Below, piece by piece: positions 48,625-59,316 of a stretch of 64,000 bases of DNA. The DNA comes from Tamlana crocina (GTDB taxonomy: Bacteria > Bacteroidota > Bacteroidia > Flavobacteriales > Flavobacteriaceae), in contig CP158972.1 of the NCBI GenBank assembly GCA_040429635.1, forward strand, positions 3,688,972 to 3,752,971. Direction: 5' to 3'. The notes beneath the pieces were generated by a model. It was not told where the DNA came from, did no database searches, and saw only the letters and a program-made list of their open reading frames with translations. Every line of letters starts with the position of its first letter. Positions within the stretch are counted from its first letter, which is position 1. The position numbers and the translations under genes are program-made.

Positions 48625-51468
48625 ATGAAAACAATTCTCCCCTTTTTATTGTTCCTTTTTGGCGGCTTTTTATACTCACAAACAACCTTTTCGGGTTCTG
48701 TGGTAGACGATAGCGGCCAGCCTATTCCCGGTGCCAATGTTATTGTTGTTGGAACTACCACCGGAACGGTTACCGATTTTGATGGCAACTTTACTTTAAC
48801 CTATAGCCAGGCCCCACCCTTCAAAGTACAGGCCAGTAGCGTAGGTTTTGAAACAGATACTAAAGAAGTTACTGCCAACAATCAAAACTTAACCTTTACC
48901 CTTAAAGAAGGTACCTCCCTAGATGAAGTGGTTATTTCGGCTTCACGAACACCTGAACGTATTTTTGAATCGCCCGTTACGGTTGAAAGATTCGGACTAA
49001 AAGCATTAAAAACTACGGCTTCTCCAGACTTTTATGGCGGGCTAGAAAATTTAAAAGGGGTTGACATCAACACCAACAGTCTAACCTTTAAATCAATTAA
49101 CACCCGCGGCTTTGCCGCCTTCGGGAACAACCGTTTTATGCAATTGGTTGATGGTATGGATAACTCGGCACCAGCCCTGAACTTTCCGTTAGGAAACTTA
49201 GTGGGGATGATTGACACCGACGTACAAAACATAGAACTGCTTCCGGGTGCAGCTTCGGCATATACGGGGCAAATGCCTTTAACGGTATTTTATTCATGCA
49301 AAGTAAAAACCCTTTCGATTTTCCGGGAATCAGCGTTTCCATAAAGCGAGGTGTTACCTCCCAAGAGGCAGCAGGCACCAATCCGTACACCGATGTAGGC
49401 ATGCGTGCCGCATATAAATTCAGTGACAAGTTTGCTGCTAAAGTGAATTTTGGATATTTAAGAGGAACCGATTGGATGGCCAATGATTTGGACGATAAAA
49501 ATTTAGCGGGAGGCACCAGAGAGACAAACATAAACTACAACGGTGTAAATGTTTATGGTGATGATTTTTCCATCAACATACACGATGTGGCTTTAAGGTT
49601 GGTCGAGCTGGGAAGAGCACCAGCTGGATCCGAAAACCTAGTTCCCTCGGTAGATGTAAGTAGAACGGGGTACGAAGAACAATATATGACCGATTATAAA
49701 GCCGAAAGTGTAAAAGCTGATTGGGGACTTTATTACCGCCCATGGGCCAACGATTTCGAAATTCAATATGTGGGGAAAGTTGGCCGAGGATCTACCATTT
49801 ACCAAGGTGCTCAACGTTATATGATTGACAACTTTTCCATGCAGCAGCACAAATTGGAAGTTAGAAATGATAATTTCTTCCTACGTGGCTACATCACTTC
49901 TGATAAAGCTGGAGACTCTTATGTACTGGACGTAGCAGGCCCTAATTTATTAGCCAAATGGAAACCCCACGATGTTTGGTTTGGTGAATACACAGGCGCT
50001 TACATTCAATCGACTTTGGGCGGTGCCACTAACGAAGAGGCTCATGCCATTGCCCGCCAAACCGCCGAAACGGGACGCTTTATTCCAGGTACTCCCGAAT
50101 ATCAAAATGCGTTTGATGCCGTTATAAGCGACACCAACTTTTTAACGGGTTCAAAATTTCAGGATAATTCCAAAATTTACCATTCGGATGCCAACTATAA
50201 CTTCAGCCACTTAATCGATTGGGCCGAAATACAGGTAGGCGGTTCGTACAGAAGATACAAGTTAAACTCCTTCGGAACCATATATACCGACGCTCAAGGT
50301 CCCATTAACTATTCGGAAGTTGGCGTTTATACCCAAATTCAAAAAACAGTTATGGAACGCTTAAAGTTAACAGGCTCGATTCGCTACGATAAATCGGAAC
50401 TGTTCGACGGATTCTTTTCGCCGCGTTTATCGGCAGGCTATACTTTAGGCGAAGACGAAAACCATAACGTTAGGGCTTCGGTCCAAACTGGTTTTAGAAA
50501 TCCAAACACCCAAGATTTGTACATCGGGTTAGTTACCGGATTGGGCGTATTGATTGGTGGCGCCAATGATAATGGCGACCGTTTTGTACGGCCATATGAG
50601 GTGAGTCAATTTGCCCAAAACAATTTGGGGCAACCATCTTCCATTTCTCAATCGGGTACTGCGGCCTACAATAACTCTCTATCCTCGACCGTGGCAGCAG
50701 GTTTGGCAACACACAACCCATCTAGCAACGGAAGTGAATATATTGGAAACTCAAGCTGTAAAACCGGAGCAAGTAACCTCTTTCGAAGTGGGTTACCGCG
50801 GAAAATTAAAAAATGTTACCATCGATTTAAGTGCGTATTATAACACTTATCAAGATTTTATAGCGAACGAAACCGTGGCCGCTCCATACTACGGTAATGT
50901 TGCAAACTTCGATTTAACAGGTTACGACCCTGCCAACCCGGCTTCAGTGGCGGGTTTAAACCAAGATACTCAGTTCATTCTTGCCGCCCTCCAAAACGAT
51001 GATTTTGTAAGATACCAAACCTACACCAATTCAAGCACTGAAGTAAACTCATACGGTGGTGCCGTTGCAGTAAACACAAAAGTATTTGGCAATTTCGATC
51101 TTGGTGCTAACTATACCTACGCTAATTTCGATTTCGATAAAAAGGCCAACCCTAATTTCCGCCCCAGCTTCAACACACCTGAACACAAGGTAAAAGCTTC
51201 CTTTGGAAATACAGAACTATTTAAAAACTTCGGATTTAACCTAGCTTGGAGATGGAGCGATAACTACTTGTGGCAATCGTCTTTTGGGGACGGCGAGATT
51301 GACTCCTATCACGTAGTTGACGCCCAATTGAATTATACAGTGCCCAGCATCAAATCTTCTTTTAAAATTGGTGCTTCAAACTTGTTGAACAATGAATACG
51401 CCACGGCTTTCGGTACCGGAAACATCGGATCGATTTACTACTTGTCTTGGACCATCAACAACCTGTAA
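48625..51468 (+). pseudogene. TonB-dependent receptor with carboxypeptidase-like domain, two frameshifts
   Basis: Three pieces add up to one receptor of about 947 aa. The signal peptide (LPFLLFLFGGFLYSQ) is followed by a carboxypeptidase-regulatory-like domain (VVDDSGQPIPGANVIVVGT, ~20-95), the plug (NRFMQLVDGMDNSAPALNF) and a beta-barrel. The barrel ends in the third piece with ASNLLNNEYATAFGTGNIGSIYY and a C-terminal aromatic-rich strand. Break 1 is near 49260: one T is missing (GCATATACGG for GCATTATACGG, Ala-Leu-Tyr-Gly). Break 2 near 50740 has one extra base; skipping it gives GSEYLETQAVKPEQV. Outer-membrane uptake of an unknown substrate. It probably pairs with the SGNH lipoprotein 20 bp downstream. 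Confidence 0.88.
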
Positions 51469-51488
51469 AAATTAAAACATTGCAAAAC

Positions 51489-53012
51489 ATGAAAACGTTA
51501 AAATATATATTCCTTTCTACTTTATTTATTGCTTTTTATTCCTGTGAGGACGATGACAGCAATACCGTTATGGAAGAACCGCTTCCGGAACTCACCGCCG
51601 GATCGGCAGATTTCTCAACTTACGTAGCCGTAGGAAACTCTTTAACTGCAGGGTTTACAGACAATGCCCTTTTTAAGGCTGCACAAGAAAACGCTACTCC
51701 TAATATACTGTCACAAAAATTTGCTTTAGCAGGTGGAGGTGATTTTTCATTACCGCTAATGGAAGATAATTTTGGTGGCATTGCCTTTGGCGGTAACAGA
51801 TTACCCGGTTTTAACCCGAGACTGGTTTTTGGTGGTGCCGGCCCCGTTCCGTTAGAAAGTGTAGTTGGACCAGTAACGGTGACCACCGATCTCACTTCAA
51901 ACCCAACTGGTCCTTTCAATAATATGGGCGTGCCAGGCGCAAAAAGTTTCCATTTGTTATTTGATGGCTACGGAAATCCTGCTGGCTTACAAACTACACC
52001 AGCCACTGCAAACCCTTATTTTGTAAGAATGGCTTCGGCTCCCAATGCCACTATTCTGGGAGATGCCATGGCCCAATCGCCAACCTTCTTCACCCTTTGG
52101 ATTGGCAATAACGATGTACTGGGTTATGCAACTTCTGGTGGAGATGGTTCAAACCCCATCACTCCCGTAGATGGTCCTCCAGGCGTTGGATTCAGCCAAA
52201 CTTACGGGGCGCTGGTAACCACATTAATCTCGCAAGGCGCGCAAGGTGTTGTGGCAAACATACCTTATGTAACCGATATCCCGCATTTTACAACCGTCCC
52301 ACACAACCCCATTCCGCTAGATGCATCAACGGCCACCGCCGTGAATCAAGCTTACGCCGAATATAACGGTGGTATCCAAGCGGCACTAGCTGCTCTTGCA
52401 GGCACCGGTTTATTTACCGAAGAAGAAGCCAATTTAAGAATGATTAATTTTTCAGCGGGTGCGGGCAACGCTGTTGTTATTGAAGATGAAAGCTTAACCG
52501 ATCTTGGTGCTATTAACCCTGCCTTTGCGGCGCTTCCAAAAATCCGTCAAGCTACGGCCGATGATTTATTGGTGCTTACCGCATCATCGTTTATTGGTAC
52601 GGAAGCCGTTCCCGGAAACTCTTTAACCGTTAATGGTGTTGCTGTTCCTTTGGCCGACAAATGGGTATTGATTCCTAGCGAGCAAGCTGAAATCAAAACA
52701 GCCATCGATGCTTTTAATGCCACCATTAAAGCCACAGCAACACAAGCAGGTTTGGCCTTTGTTGATGCCAATGCCTTGCTTAACCAATTAGCAAACGGAG
52801 GCATTTCCAGTAATAGTTTCACTTTAAATTCCAGTTTGGTGTTTGGCGCGTTTTCTTTAGATGGTATTCACCCCACTGCGAGAGGCAATGCTTTAATAGC
52901 CAACGAATTTATGAAAGCTATTGATGCCACTTACTCCTCTAACTTTGAGGCTTCGGGCAACTTGGTAGACATTGGTAACTACCCTACCAACTACTCGCCA
53001 ACATTGCAATAA
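51489..53012 (+). CDS. SGNH/GDSL-family hydrolase lipoprotein
   Basis: Start placed at 51489 (MKTLKYIFLSTLFIAFYSC), giving a proper lipoprotein signal with Cys19; the longer frame from 51447 overlaps the receptor gene. About 507 aa. The nucleophile block is VAVGNSLTAGF (Ser51, an N for the D of GDSL). Block III is WIGNNDVLGYA and block V is DGIHPTARGNALIA with the Asp-x-x-His pair, so the catalytic set is complete. Probably an outer-membrane esterase or lipase releasing a ligand for the TonB receptor encoded immediately upstream. Substrate unknown. Ends at terminator 53040-53063. Confidence 0.87.
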   Translation: MKTLKYIFLSTLFIAFYSCEDDDSNTVMEEPLPELTAGSADFSTYVAVGNSLTAGFTDNALFKAAQENATPNILSQKFALAGGGDFSLPLMEDNFGGIAFGGNRLPGFNPRLVFGGAGPVPLESVVGPVTVTTDLTSNPTGPFNNMGVPGAKSFHLLFDGYGNPAGLQTTPATANPYFVRMASAPNATILGDAMAQSPTFFTLWIGNNDVLGYATSGGDGSNPITPVDGPPGVGFSQTYGALVTTLISQGAQGVVANIPYVTDIPHFTTVPHNPIPLDASTATAVNQAYAEYNGGIQAALAALAGTGLFTEEEANLRMINFSAGAGNAVVIEDESLTDLGAINPAFAALPKIRQATADDLLVLTASSFIGTEAVPGNSLTVNGVAVPLADKWVLIPSEQAEIKTAIDAFNATIKATATQAGLAFVDANALLNQLANGGISSNSFTLNSSLVFGAFSLDGIHPTARGNALIANEFMKAIDATYSSNFEASGNLVDIGNYPTNYSPTLQ

Positions 53013-53039
53013 ATAAAAGCAGATAAACATTTATATAAT

Positions 53040-53063
53040 ACCCTCGAAATGAGGGTGTTTTTT
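53040..53063 (+). terminator. Intrinsic terminator after the SGNH hydrolase gene
   Basis: Stem ACCCTC (53040-53045) with GAGGGT (53051-53056), a GAAAT loop, then G and a run of seven T. Confidence 0.85.
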
Positions 53064-53111
53064 TATTCCAAAAAACCTAGAAAAACAACTTTTATTTTAA
53101 ATTAAAAGGTA

Positions 53112-53119
53112 TATCTTTG
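53112..53119 (+). promoter_or_regulatory. -7 promoter element of atpDC
   Basis: TATCTTTG then C is an exact TAnnTTTG match 60 bp before the atpD ATG. The -33 region is AT-rich without a clear TTTG. Confidence 0.6.
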
Positions 53120-53176
53120 CAGCCGAAAACCAAAACAGTTTTCACACAATTAAATCGCATAATATTAAACAAATAA

Positions 53177-54688
<1,512 letters not shown>

Positions 54689-54762
54689 AATTAGTTGACA
54701 GTTTTCAGTCGCAGTTTTTCGGTGACTACAAACTAAAGACCACAAACTAAAGACTAAGAAAT

Positions 54763-55041
54763 ATGTATTTAGAAATCGTATCACCAGAAGCTACACTATT
54801 TAGCGGCGAAGTAGACGCCGTAGCCGTACCAGGTGTAAATGGTGAGTTTCAAATGTTGAACAACCACGCAGCTATTGTTTCTTCTTTAAAGGAAGGCTTT
54901 ATTAAAATTTCTGGAGCAGTGACCTTAAACGCCGATGTTGAGGACAACTTTTCAAAAGGAGAGAACAATACAACCCTATTGAAAATCAATTCCGGAACTG
55001 TTGAAATGAAAGACAACAAAGTGATTGTTTTAGCAGACTAA
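54763..55041 (+). CDS. atpC: F0F1 ATP synthase subunit epsilon
   Basis: 92 aa, starting MYLEIVSPEATLFSGEVDAV, with the GEFQMLNNHAAIVSSL core of the epsilon beta-sandwich. It lacks the long C-terminal helical hairpin of E. coli epsilon, as usual in Bacteroidota. It follows atpD by 74 bp and ends before a strong terminator. Confidence 0.92.
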   Translation: MYLEIVSPEATLFSGEVDAVAVPGVNGEFQMLNNHAAIVSSLKEGFIKISGAVTLNADVEDNFSKGENNTTLLKINSGTVEMKDNKVIVLAD

Positions 55042-55063
55042 ATTTCATTACACAACATAAATA

Positions 55064-55094
55064 AAAACGCGAAACTTAGGTTTCGCGTTTTTTT
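55064..55094. terminator. Intrinsic terminator between atpC and umuD
   Basis: Perfect 12-bp stem AAAACGCGAAAC / GTTTCGCGTTTT with a TTAG loop and T-run. It serves atpC and possibly, on the other strand, the umuCD operon. Confidence 0.88.
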
Positions 55095-55113
55095 ATGCCG
55101 TTAAGCCGTATTT

Positions 55114-55551
55114 TCAAACCTTTTTTATCACATTGGTTACAATGCCCCAAATTAAAAAATTATTGTCTTCCGTAATTTTAATGATAGGATAATCAGGATT
55201 TTCGGGCTGCAACCACACCTCGCCTCCCGAAACACGCAAACGCTTTACTGTAATTCGCCATCCAAAAAGCAAACGGCTATTTTATTGTTTGAAGGCTCCA
55301 AACTTCTATCAATTACCAAAAGATCGTTATCCTCTAGCCCTGCCCCAATCATCGATTGGCCACTTACACGGGCATAAAAGGTCGCTTCTTTATTTTTAAC
55401 CAACTCTTCGTCCAAAGACAAACGCTGCTCTTTAAAATCTTCAGCCGGCGAAGGAAACCCTGCCGAAATTCCAGCATCAAAAAAATGCCGCAGCACCATC
55501 AATGGTTTGCGGGGTAAAAAACGTTAAACTTCCAGATCTGTGTGCTATCAT
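55114..55551 (-). pseudogene. umuD: UmuD-like SOS mutagenesis peptidase, two compensating frameshifts
   Basis: The three frames together read as one 145-aa UmuD: MIAHRSGSLTFFTPQTIDG, then FFDAGISAGFPSPAEDF with VSGQSMIGAGL (catalytic Ser) and NNKIAVCFLDGE (catalytic Lys), then TVKRLRVSGGEVWL to the stop at 55114. Break 1 is a run of seven T at 55479-55485 where six would keep the frame. Break 2 at 55252-55253 has TT where TTT is expected. The start overlaps the umuC stop (ATGA). UmuD cleaves itself with RecA help and joins UmuC in polymerase V. Confidence 0.88.
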
Positions 55552-56804
55552 CTTACTAAAATAATATCGTTAATGTTTGTGGTGTACCGCGGCGACAATC
55601 GCTCTTGGCGCATTTTCCATGTACGCTTTAAGTCTTGGTTGCCCAATTTTATTTTATGGCTTTTGTATTTTGAGTTTAAAAAATCAATAGACTGCATTAA
55701 GGGTTGGTGCTTGGGGTTTTCCTTATCGAATAACTGTAACTGATGGTTATTGGTCGGCACCAAACCCGTAACGATTACACCCGCCCGTTTGTACTTAATG
55801 CCTTCCTTAAAAATAGCTGTTACGGCATCAACCGCACACTGGCTTATAATCAAAGAAGAACTGGTTGGGTAAGATAAGCTAATACTTTTACTTGTTCGAT
55901 GTTGTGGCAAATCTTTTTTATGCCTATCGCTGCTCAACATCACAATAATCATGTGGCAACTGGAACCTTGCTGCCTCAATTTTTCGGCGCAAGCGGTGGC
56001 AAAGGTAGAAATGCGCTCTTTTATATTATCGATATCCGAATATGTATATTCAAAACTTCTGGTGGTGGCTATGGCCCGTTTGTTTTGGGGCTCGTCCAAA
56101 ATTATTTTCGAATTGCCTTCTAGATCTTTTTTCAATTTCCACTCGGTTATTGAAAAGGTTTTCCGAACCCATTCATCTGGCAATTGCGTAAAATCGTAAG
56201 CCGTTTTACAACCTTTAGCCTGAAGCCTTTTGCTCAATCTTCGGCCAATGCCCCAAACATCTTCAATCTTAATCCACTTTAGAGCTTTAATACGCTTTTC
56301 TTCAGAATCTATCACATAAATGCCTTTGGTTTGCTTCGGAAATTTACGCGCTATCCTATTGGCCACTTTGCTCAAAGCTTTGGTTGGTGCGATACCTACA
56401 CAGGTTGGAATACCCGTCCATTTTAAAATCCGACTCCTGATTTGGGTGGCATACTCGTTAAAATTGTAATTATGGAATCCTTTAAATTGAAGAAAAGCCT
56501 CATCGATGCTATACACTTCAACATCGGGCGTAAACTGTTCCAAGATTTTCATTACCCTGCTACTCATATCGCCGTACAACGGATAATTGGAAGAAAACAC
56601 CTGAATGTTGTTGGCCTTGCAAAAGCCTTCCCATTTAAAAATAGGCGCCCCCATGGGCAACCCCAATGCTTTGGCTTCATCGCTTCGCGAAATAACACAG
56701 CCATCGTTATTGCTTAAAATAGCAACGGGCTTCCCCTGCAAATTCGGGTTGAACACCCGCTCGCATGAGGCATAAAAGTTATTACAATCTACTAAAGCAA
56801 ACAT
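55548..56804 (-). CDS. umuC: Y-family DNA polymerase V catalytic subunit
   Basis: 418 aa, intact. Y-family landmarks: MFALVDCNNFYASCERVFNP (Asp6), ILSNNDGCVISRSDEAK, and YSIDEAFLQF (Asp101-Glu102). A helix-hairpin-helix region follows (DVWGIGRRLSKRL) and then the little-finger domain (~230-345). It performs error-prone translesion synthesis. It comes before umuD in the operon, the reverse of the E. coli order. No clear SOS box was identified upstream. Confidence 0.94.
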   Translation of the reverse strand: MFALVDCNNFYASCERVFNPNLQGKPVAILSNNDGCVISRSDEAKALGLPMGAPIFKWEGFCKANNIQVFSSNYPLYGDMSSRVMKILEQFTPDVEVYSIDEAFLQFKGFHNYNFNEYATQIRSRILKWTGIPTCVGIAPTKALSKVANRIARKFPKQTKGIYVIDSEEKRIKALKWIKIEDVWGIGRRLSKRLQAKGCKTAYDFTQLPDEWVRKTFSITEWKLKKDLEGNSKIILDEPQNKRAIATTRSFEYTYSDIDNIKERISTFATACAEKLRQQGSSCHMIIVMLSSDRHKKDLPQHRTSKSISLSYPTSSSLIISQCAVDAVTAIFKEGIKYKRAGVIVTGLVPTNNHQLQLFDKENPKHQPLMQSIDFLNSKYKSHKIKLGNQDLKRTWKMRQERLSPRYTTNINDIILVR

Positions 56805-56860
56805 ATGTAAATTTACGTCTTTTCGATTAGTTTAACGTTAAAAAAAATGGGGTATGTGTT

Positions 56861-56895
56861 AAAAATCAATCCTTCTTTTTAAAAGGATTGATTTT
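56861..56895 (-). terminator. Intrinsic terminator after the symporter gene
   Basis: Stem AAAATCAATCCTT (56862-56874) with AAGGATTGATTTT (56883-56895), loop of eight bases, and a T-run on the minus strand. Confidence 0.82.
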
Positions 56896-56935
56896 CAATT
56901 TACTTAACAAAACCAGACAAGGATTCTGCAGCAAA

Positions 56936-58749
56936 TTACAGAACTGTACTTTTTACTTCTTTCCAGACTTTAATCAATAATACCGCAGAAATTAGAGCTG
57001 TACCGGTAAATATTACAGCAAGATTAAACTCACCATAAATCCAATATCCTGTAGCGAACAAGCAACTATAAATAAGCGCACACCCAAAGAGCATAGCTAG
57101 AATGCCCGAAGGCACACTCCAGCCTTCTTTAGTTGTTACTATGGTAATGTTTTCAGTTGCAGCTTCATCAACCACTTTTTTCCATCCTGGCCCACCAGGC
57201 TGTATTTTATTATAAAACAACTGTAGCACGTCCTTACTTTCCGGTTGGGTTAAAAAGGTAACGACCAACCACAAAATGGTTGTTACCAATACTATTGATG
57301 GAAATTTGGCCCAAGTTGGAAACACACTACTCTCTTCTCCAAAAAAGTATGTTCCCAAGGTTGTAAAATTCAATAAGATTGAAATAATACCCGATGAAAA
57401 CATAGCTGCTATTTCGCTCCACGCATTGATGCGCCACCAAAACCAGCGTAATATAAAAATGAGTCCTGTTCCAGCTCCAAACATCAAAATAATATCGAAC
57501 AACTGTAATGCATTCTGAAGTACCAACGCCAGCAATGCACTGCAAACCATTAAAATTACTGTTGAAATTTTACCTACAGCAACCTTCTGTTTTTCGGTAG
57601 CATTTTTATTAATCTGCTGAATATAAAAATCGTTAACAATATATGAAGACCCCCAATTTAAATGTGTAGAAATGGTTGACATGTAAGTGCTGCCAACGAT
57701 GCCAAAACCACCCCCAATAAACCTGCTGGTAATTTGGTAAGCATAGCAGAATAGGCCAAATCATGCCCCAATTTACTTTCAGTAACATTTGGAAATGCTT
57801 GTTGGATACTGGCCACATCGGGATACACCACTAATGAAGCCAAAGCCACAATAATCCATGGCCAAGGACGTAAGGCGTAGTGCATAATATTAAAAAAGAA
57901 AGTAGCCCCAATAGCATGATTTTCGTCTTTTGCGGCAAGCATTCGCTGGGCAATATACCCACCACCGCCGGGCTCTGCTCCAGGATACCATGCACTCCAC
58001 CATTGCACTGCCAAAGGGATAATCAACAAAACAATAAGCGAATTTGTATCGTTAAAATCTGGGAGCAACGAGAGTTTATCAGTTACTTGATTATTTTCAA
58101 TTAAGGCAGCCATACCACCCACCTCCGGAAGATTAACCAAGTAATATGCCGCACCAACTGAGCCTGTCATCGCCACAAAAAAGAGTAAAAAATCGGTATA
58201 CACCACACCTTTAAAACCTCCTATGGCACTAAAAACAACCGTTACCAAACCAGCTATAATAACAGTTTGCCAAGGTTCCAACCCCAACATAATACCTCCT
58301 ATTTTAATAGCTGCTAGAGTTACGGCCGACATCGCCAAAACATTGAACACCACTCCCAAATACACTGCACGGAAACCGCGCAAAAAACGGGCTGGTTTTC
58401 CGCCATAGCGCAACTCATAAAACTCGATATCGGTACTCACTTCCGATTTACGCCATAACTTGGCATAAACAAAAACCGTAAGCAAACCGGTAAGCAAAAA
58501 AGCCCACCATACCCAGTTTCCGGAAACTCCGTTGGTTCTTACTATATCAGTAACAAGGTTTGGCGTATCGGTAGAAAATGTGGTGGCCACCATAGAGAGT
58601 CCCAAAAGCCACCAAGGCATGGAGCGTCCTGACAGAAAATATTCGGATGAATTTTCTCCCGATTTTTTTGACACCCAAAATCCAATAAATAATGTAATTG
58701 AAAAAAACAGAACTATTAGTACATAGTCTATTGTATGCAGCTGCACCAT
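56936..58749 (-). pseudogene. Sodium:solute symporter (SSS family), interrupted by a one-base deletion
   Basis: The N-terminal piece (58749 to about 57690; MVQLHTIDYVLIVLFFSITLFIG, SGRSMPWWLLGLSMVATTFS) and the C-terminal piece (MSTISTHLNWGSSYIVNDFY onward) make a 604-aa transporter with about 13 helices. The sodium-site signature runs across the break, at LAALTYMSTIS-like sequence. The break is near 57687-57688, where GCAGCACTTACATG would be in frame as GCAGCAACTTACATG. Substrate (sugar, amino acid or similar) cannot be told. Confidence 0.87.
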
Positions 58750-58815
58750 AACGTTATTTGTTTGCTTTTGTGAATTGTAAATCTATTAGAATCATAATGA
58801 AAATGGTTTCTAACT

Positions 58816-59262
58816 TTAAAATAGCTTCCCGTTTTCAATAATAACAAAGCCATTGCGCTTGTAAGTTACTTTGGTACCGTTGGCGCAAAACGTATATTTT
58901 CCGTTCGATTTACGTTCGGATGCCCACAACAAAATCACCTCATCAACGGTACAATTGTAATCTTTGGCCACTTTCTTTTTTACATCATCAATAGTGGCTC
59001 GGCCTTTTTTTAGTTGATTTTGAACCTTACCATTCAATTTTGGTTCTTCAAAATCTGCCGGCACATTACAGCCATCCTCTTCGAGCCCAGCCTCAACAAG
59101 TACTTCTTCAGCCTGTTTCGGAGCCTCCAAATCAATATATTCCCAAGTGTAATCAGCTTTCAACAATACACGCCTACCGTCTTCGGTTTTTACAATGTAA
59201 TTGTTTTGGGCAAAACCCGCGTACGATAGAATGGAAAGTAAAAGAACGGCGTATATTTTCAT
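58816..59262 (-). CDS. DUF3157 family exported protein
   Basis: Start taken at 59262 (MKIYAVLLLSILSYAGFAQ), which opens with a signal peptide; an upstream ATG at 59343 would add 27 residues and overlap the bioF start region. About 148 aa. The conserved YIVKTEDGRRVLLKADYTWEYID and a basic C-terminal part (SNGKYTFCANGTKVTYKRNG) match my recollection of DUF3157. Function unknown; probably periplasmic. Divergent from bioF. Confidence 0.75.
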   Translation of the reverse strand: MKIYAVLLLSILSYAGFAQNNYIVKTEDGRRVLLKADYTWEYIDLEAPKQAEEVLVEAGLEEDGCNVPADFEEPKLNGKVQNQLKKGRATIDDVKKKVAKDYNCTVDEVILLWASERKSNGKYTFCANGTKVTYKRNGFVIIENGKLF

Positions 59263-59285
59263 GGTATATCTGTTTTGAATAGAAC

Positions 59286-59293
59286 CAAAAGTA
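59286..59293 (-). promoter_or_regulatory. -7 promoter element of the DUF3157 gene
   Basis: On the minus strand TACTTTTG, an exact TAnnTTTG match, 23 bp before the ATG at 59262. This also argues against the longer start at 59343. Confidence 0.5.
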
Positions 59294-59304
59294 CAAATTT
59301 TGCA

Positions 59305-59312
59305 TACATTTG
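59305..59312 (+). promoter_or_regulatory. -7 promoter element abutting the bioF start
   Basis: TACATTTG then C is an exact TAnnTTTG match ending four bases before the bioF ATG (59317). Transcription starting at the usual distance would begin at or next to the ATG, giving a leaderless message. Confidence 0.45.
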
Positions 59313-59316
59313 CTCT

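Noticed and set aside
55114..56804. A phage or integrative element carrying umuC-umuD
   Set aside because: No integrase, tRNA, attachment repeats or phage genes are nearby, and flanks are housekeeping genes.
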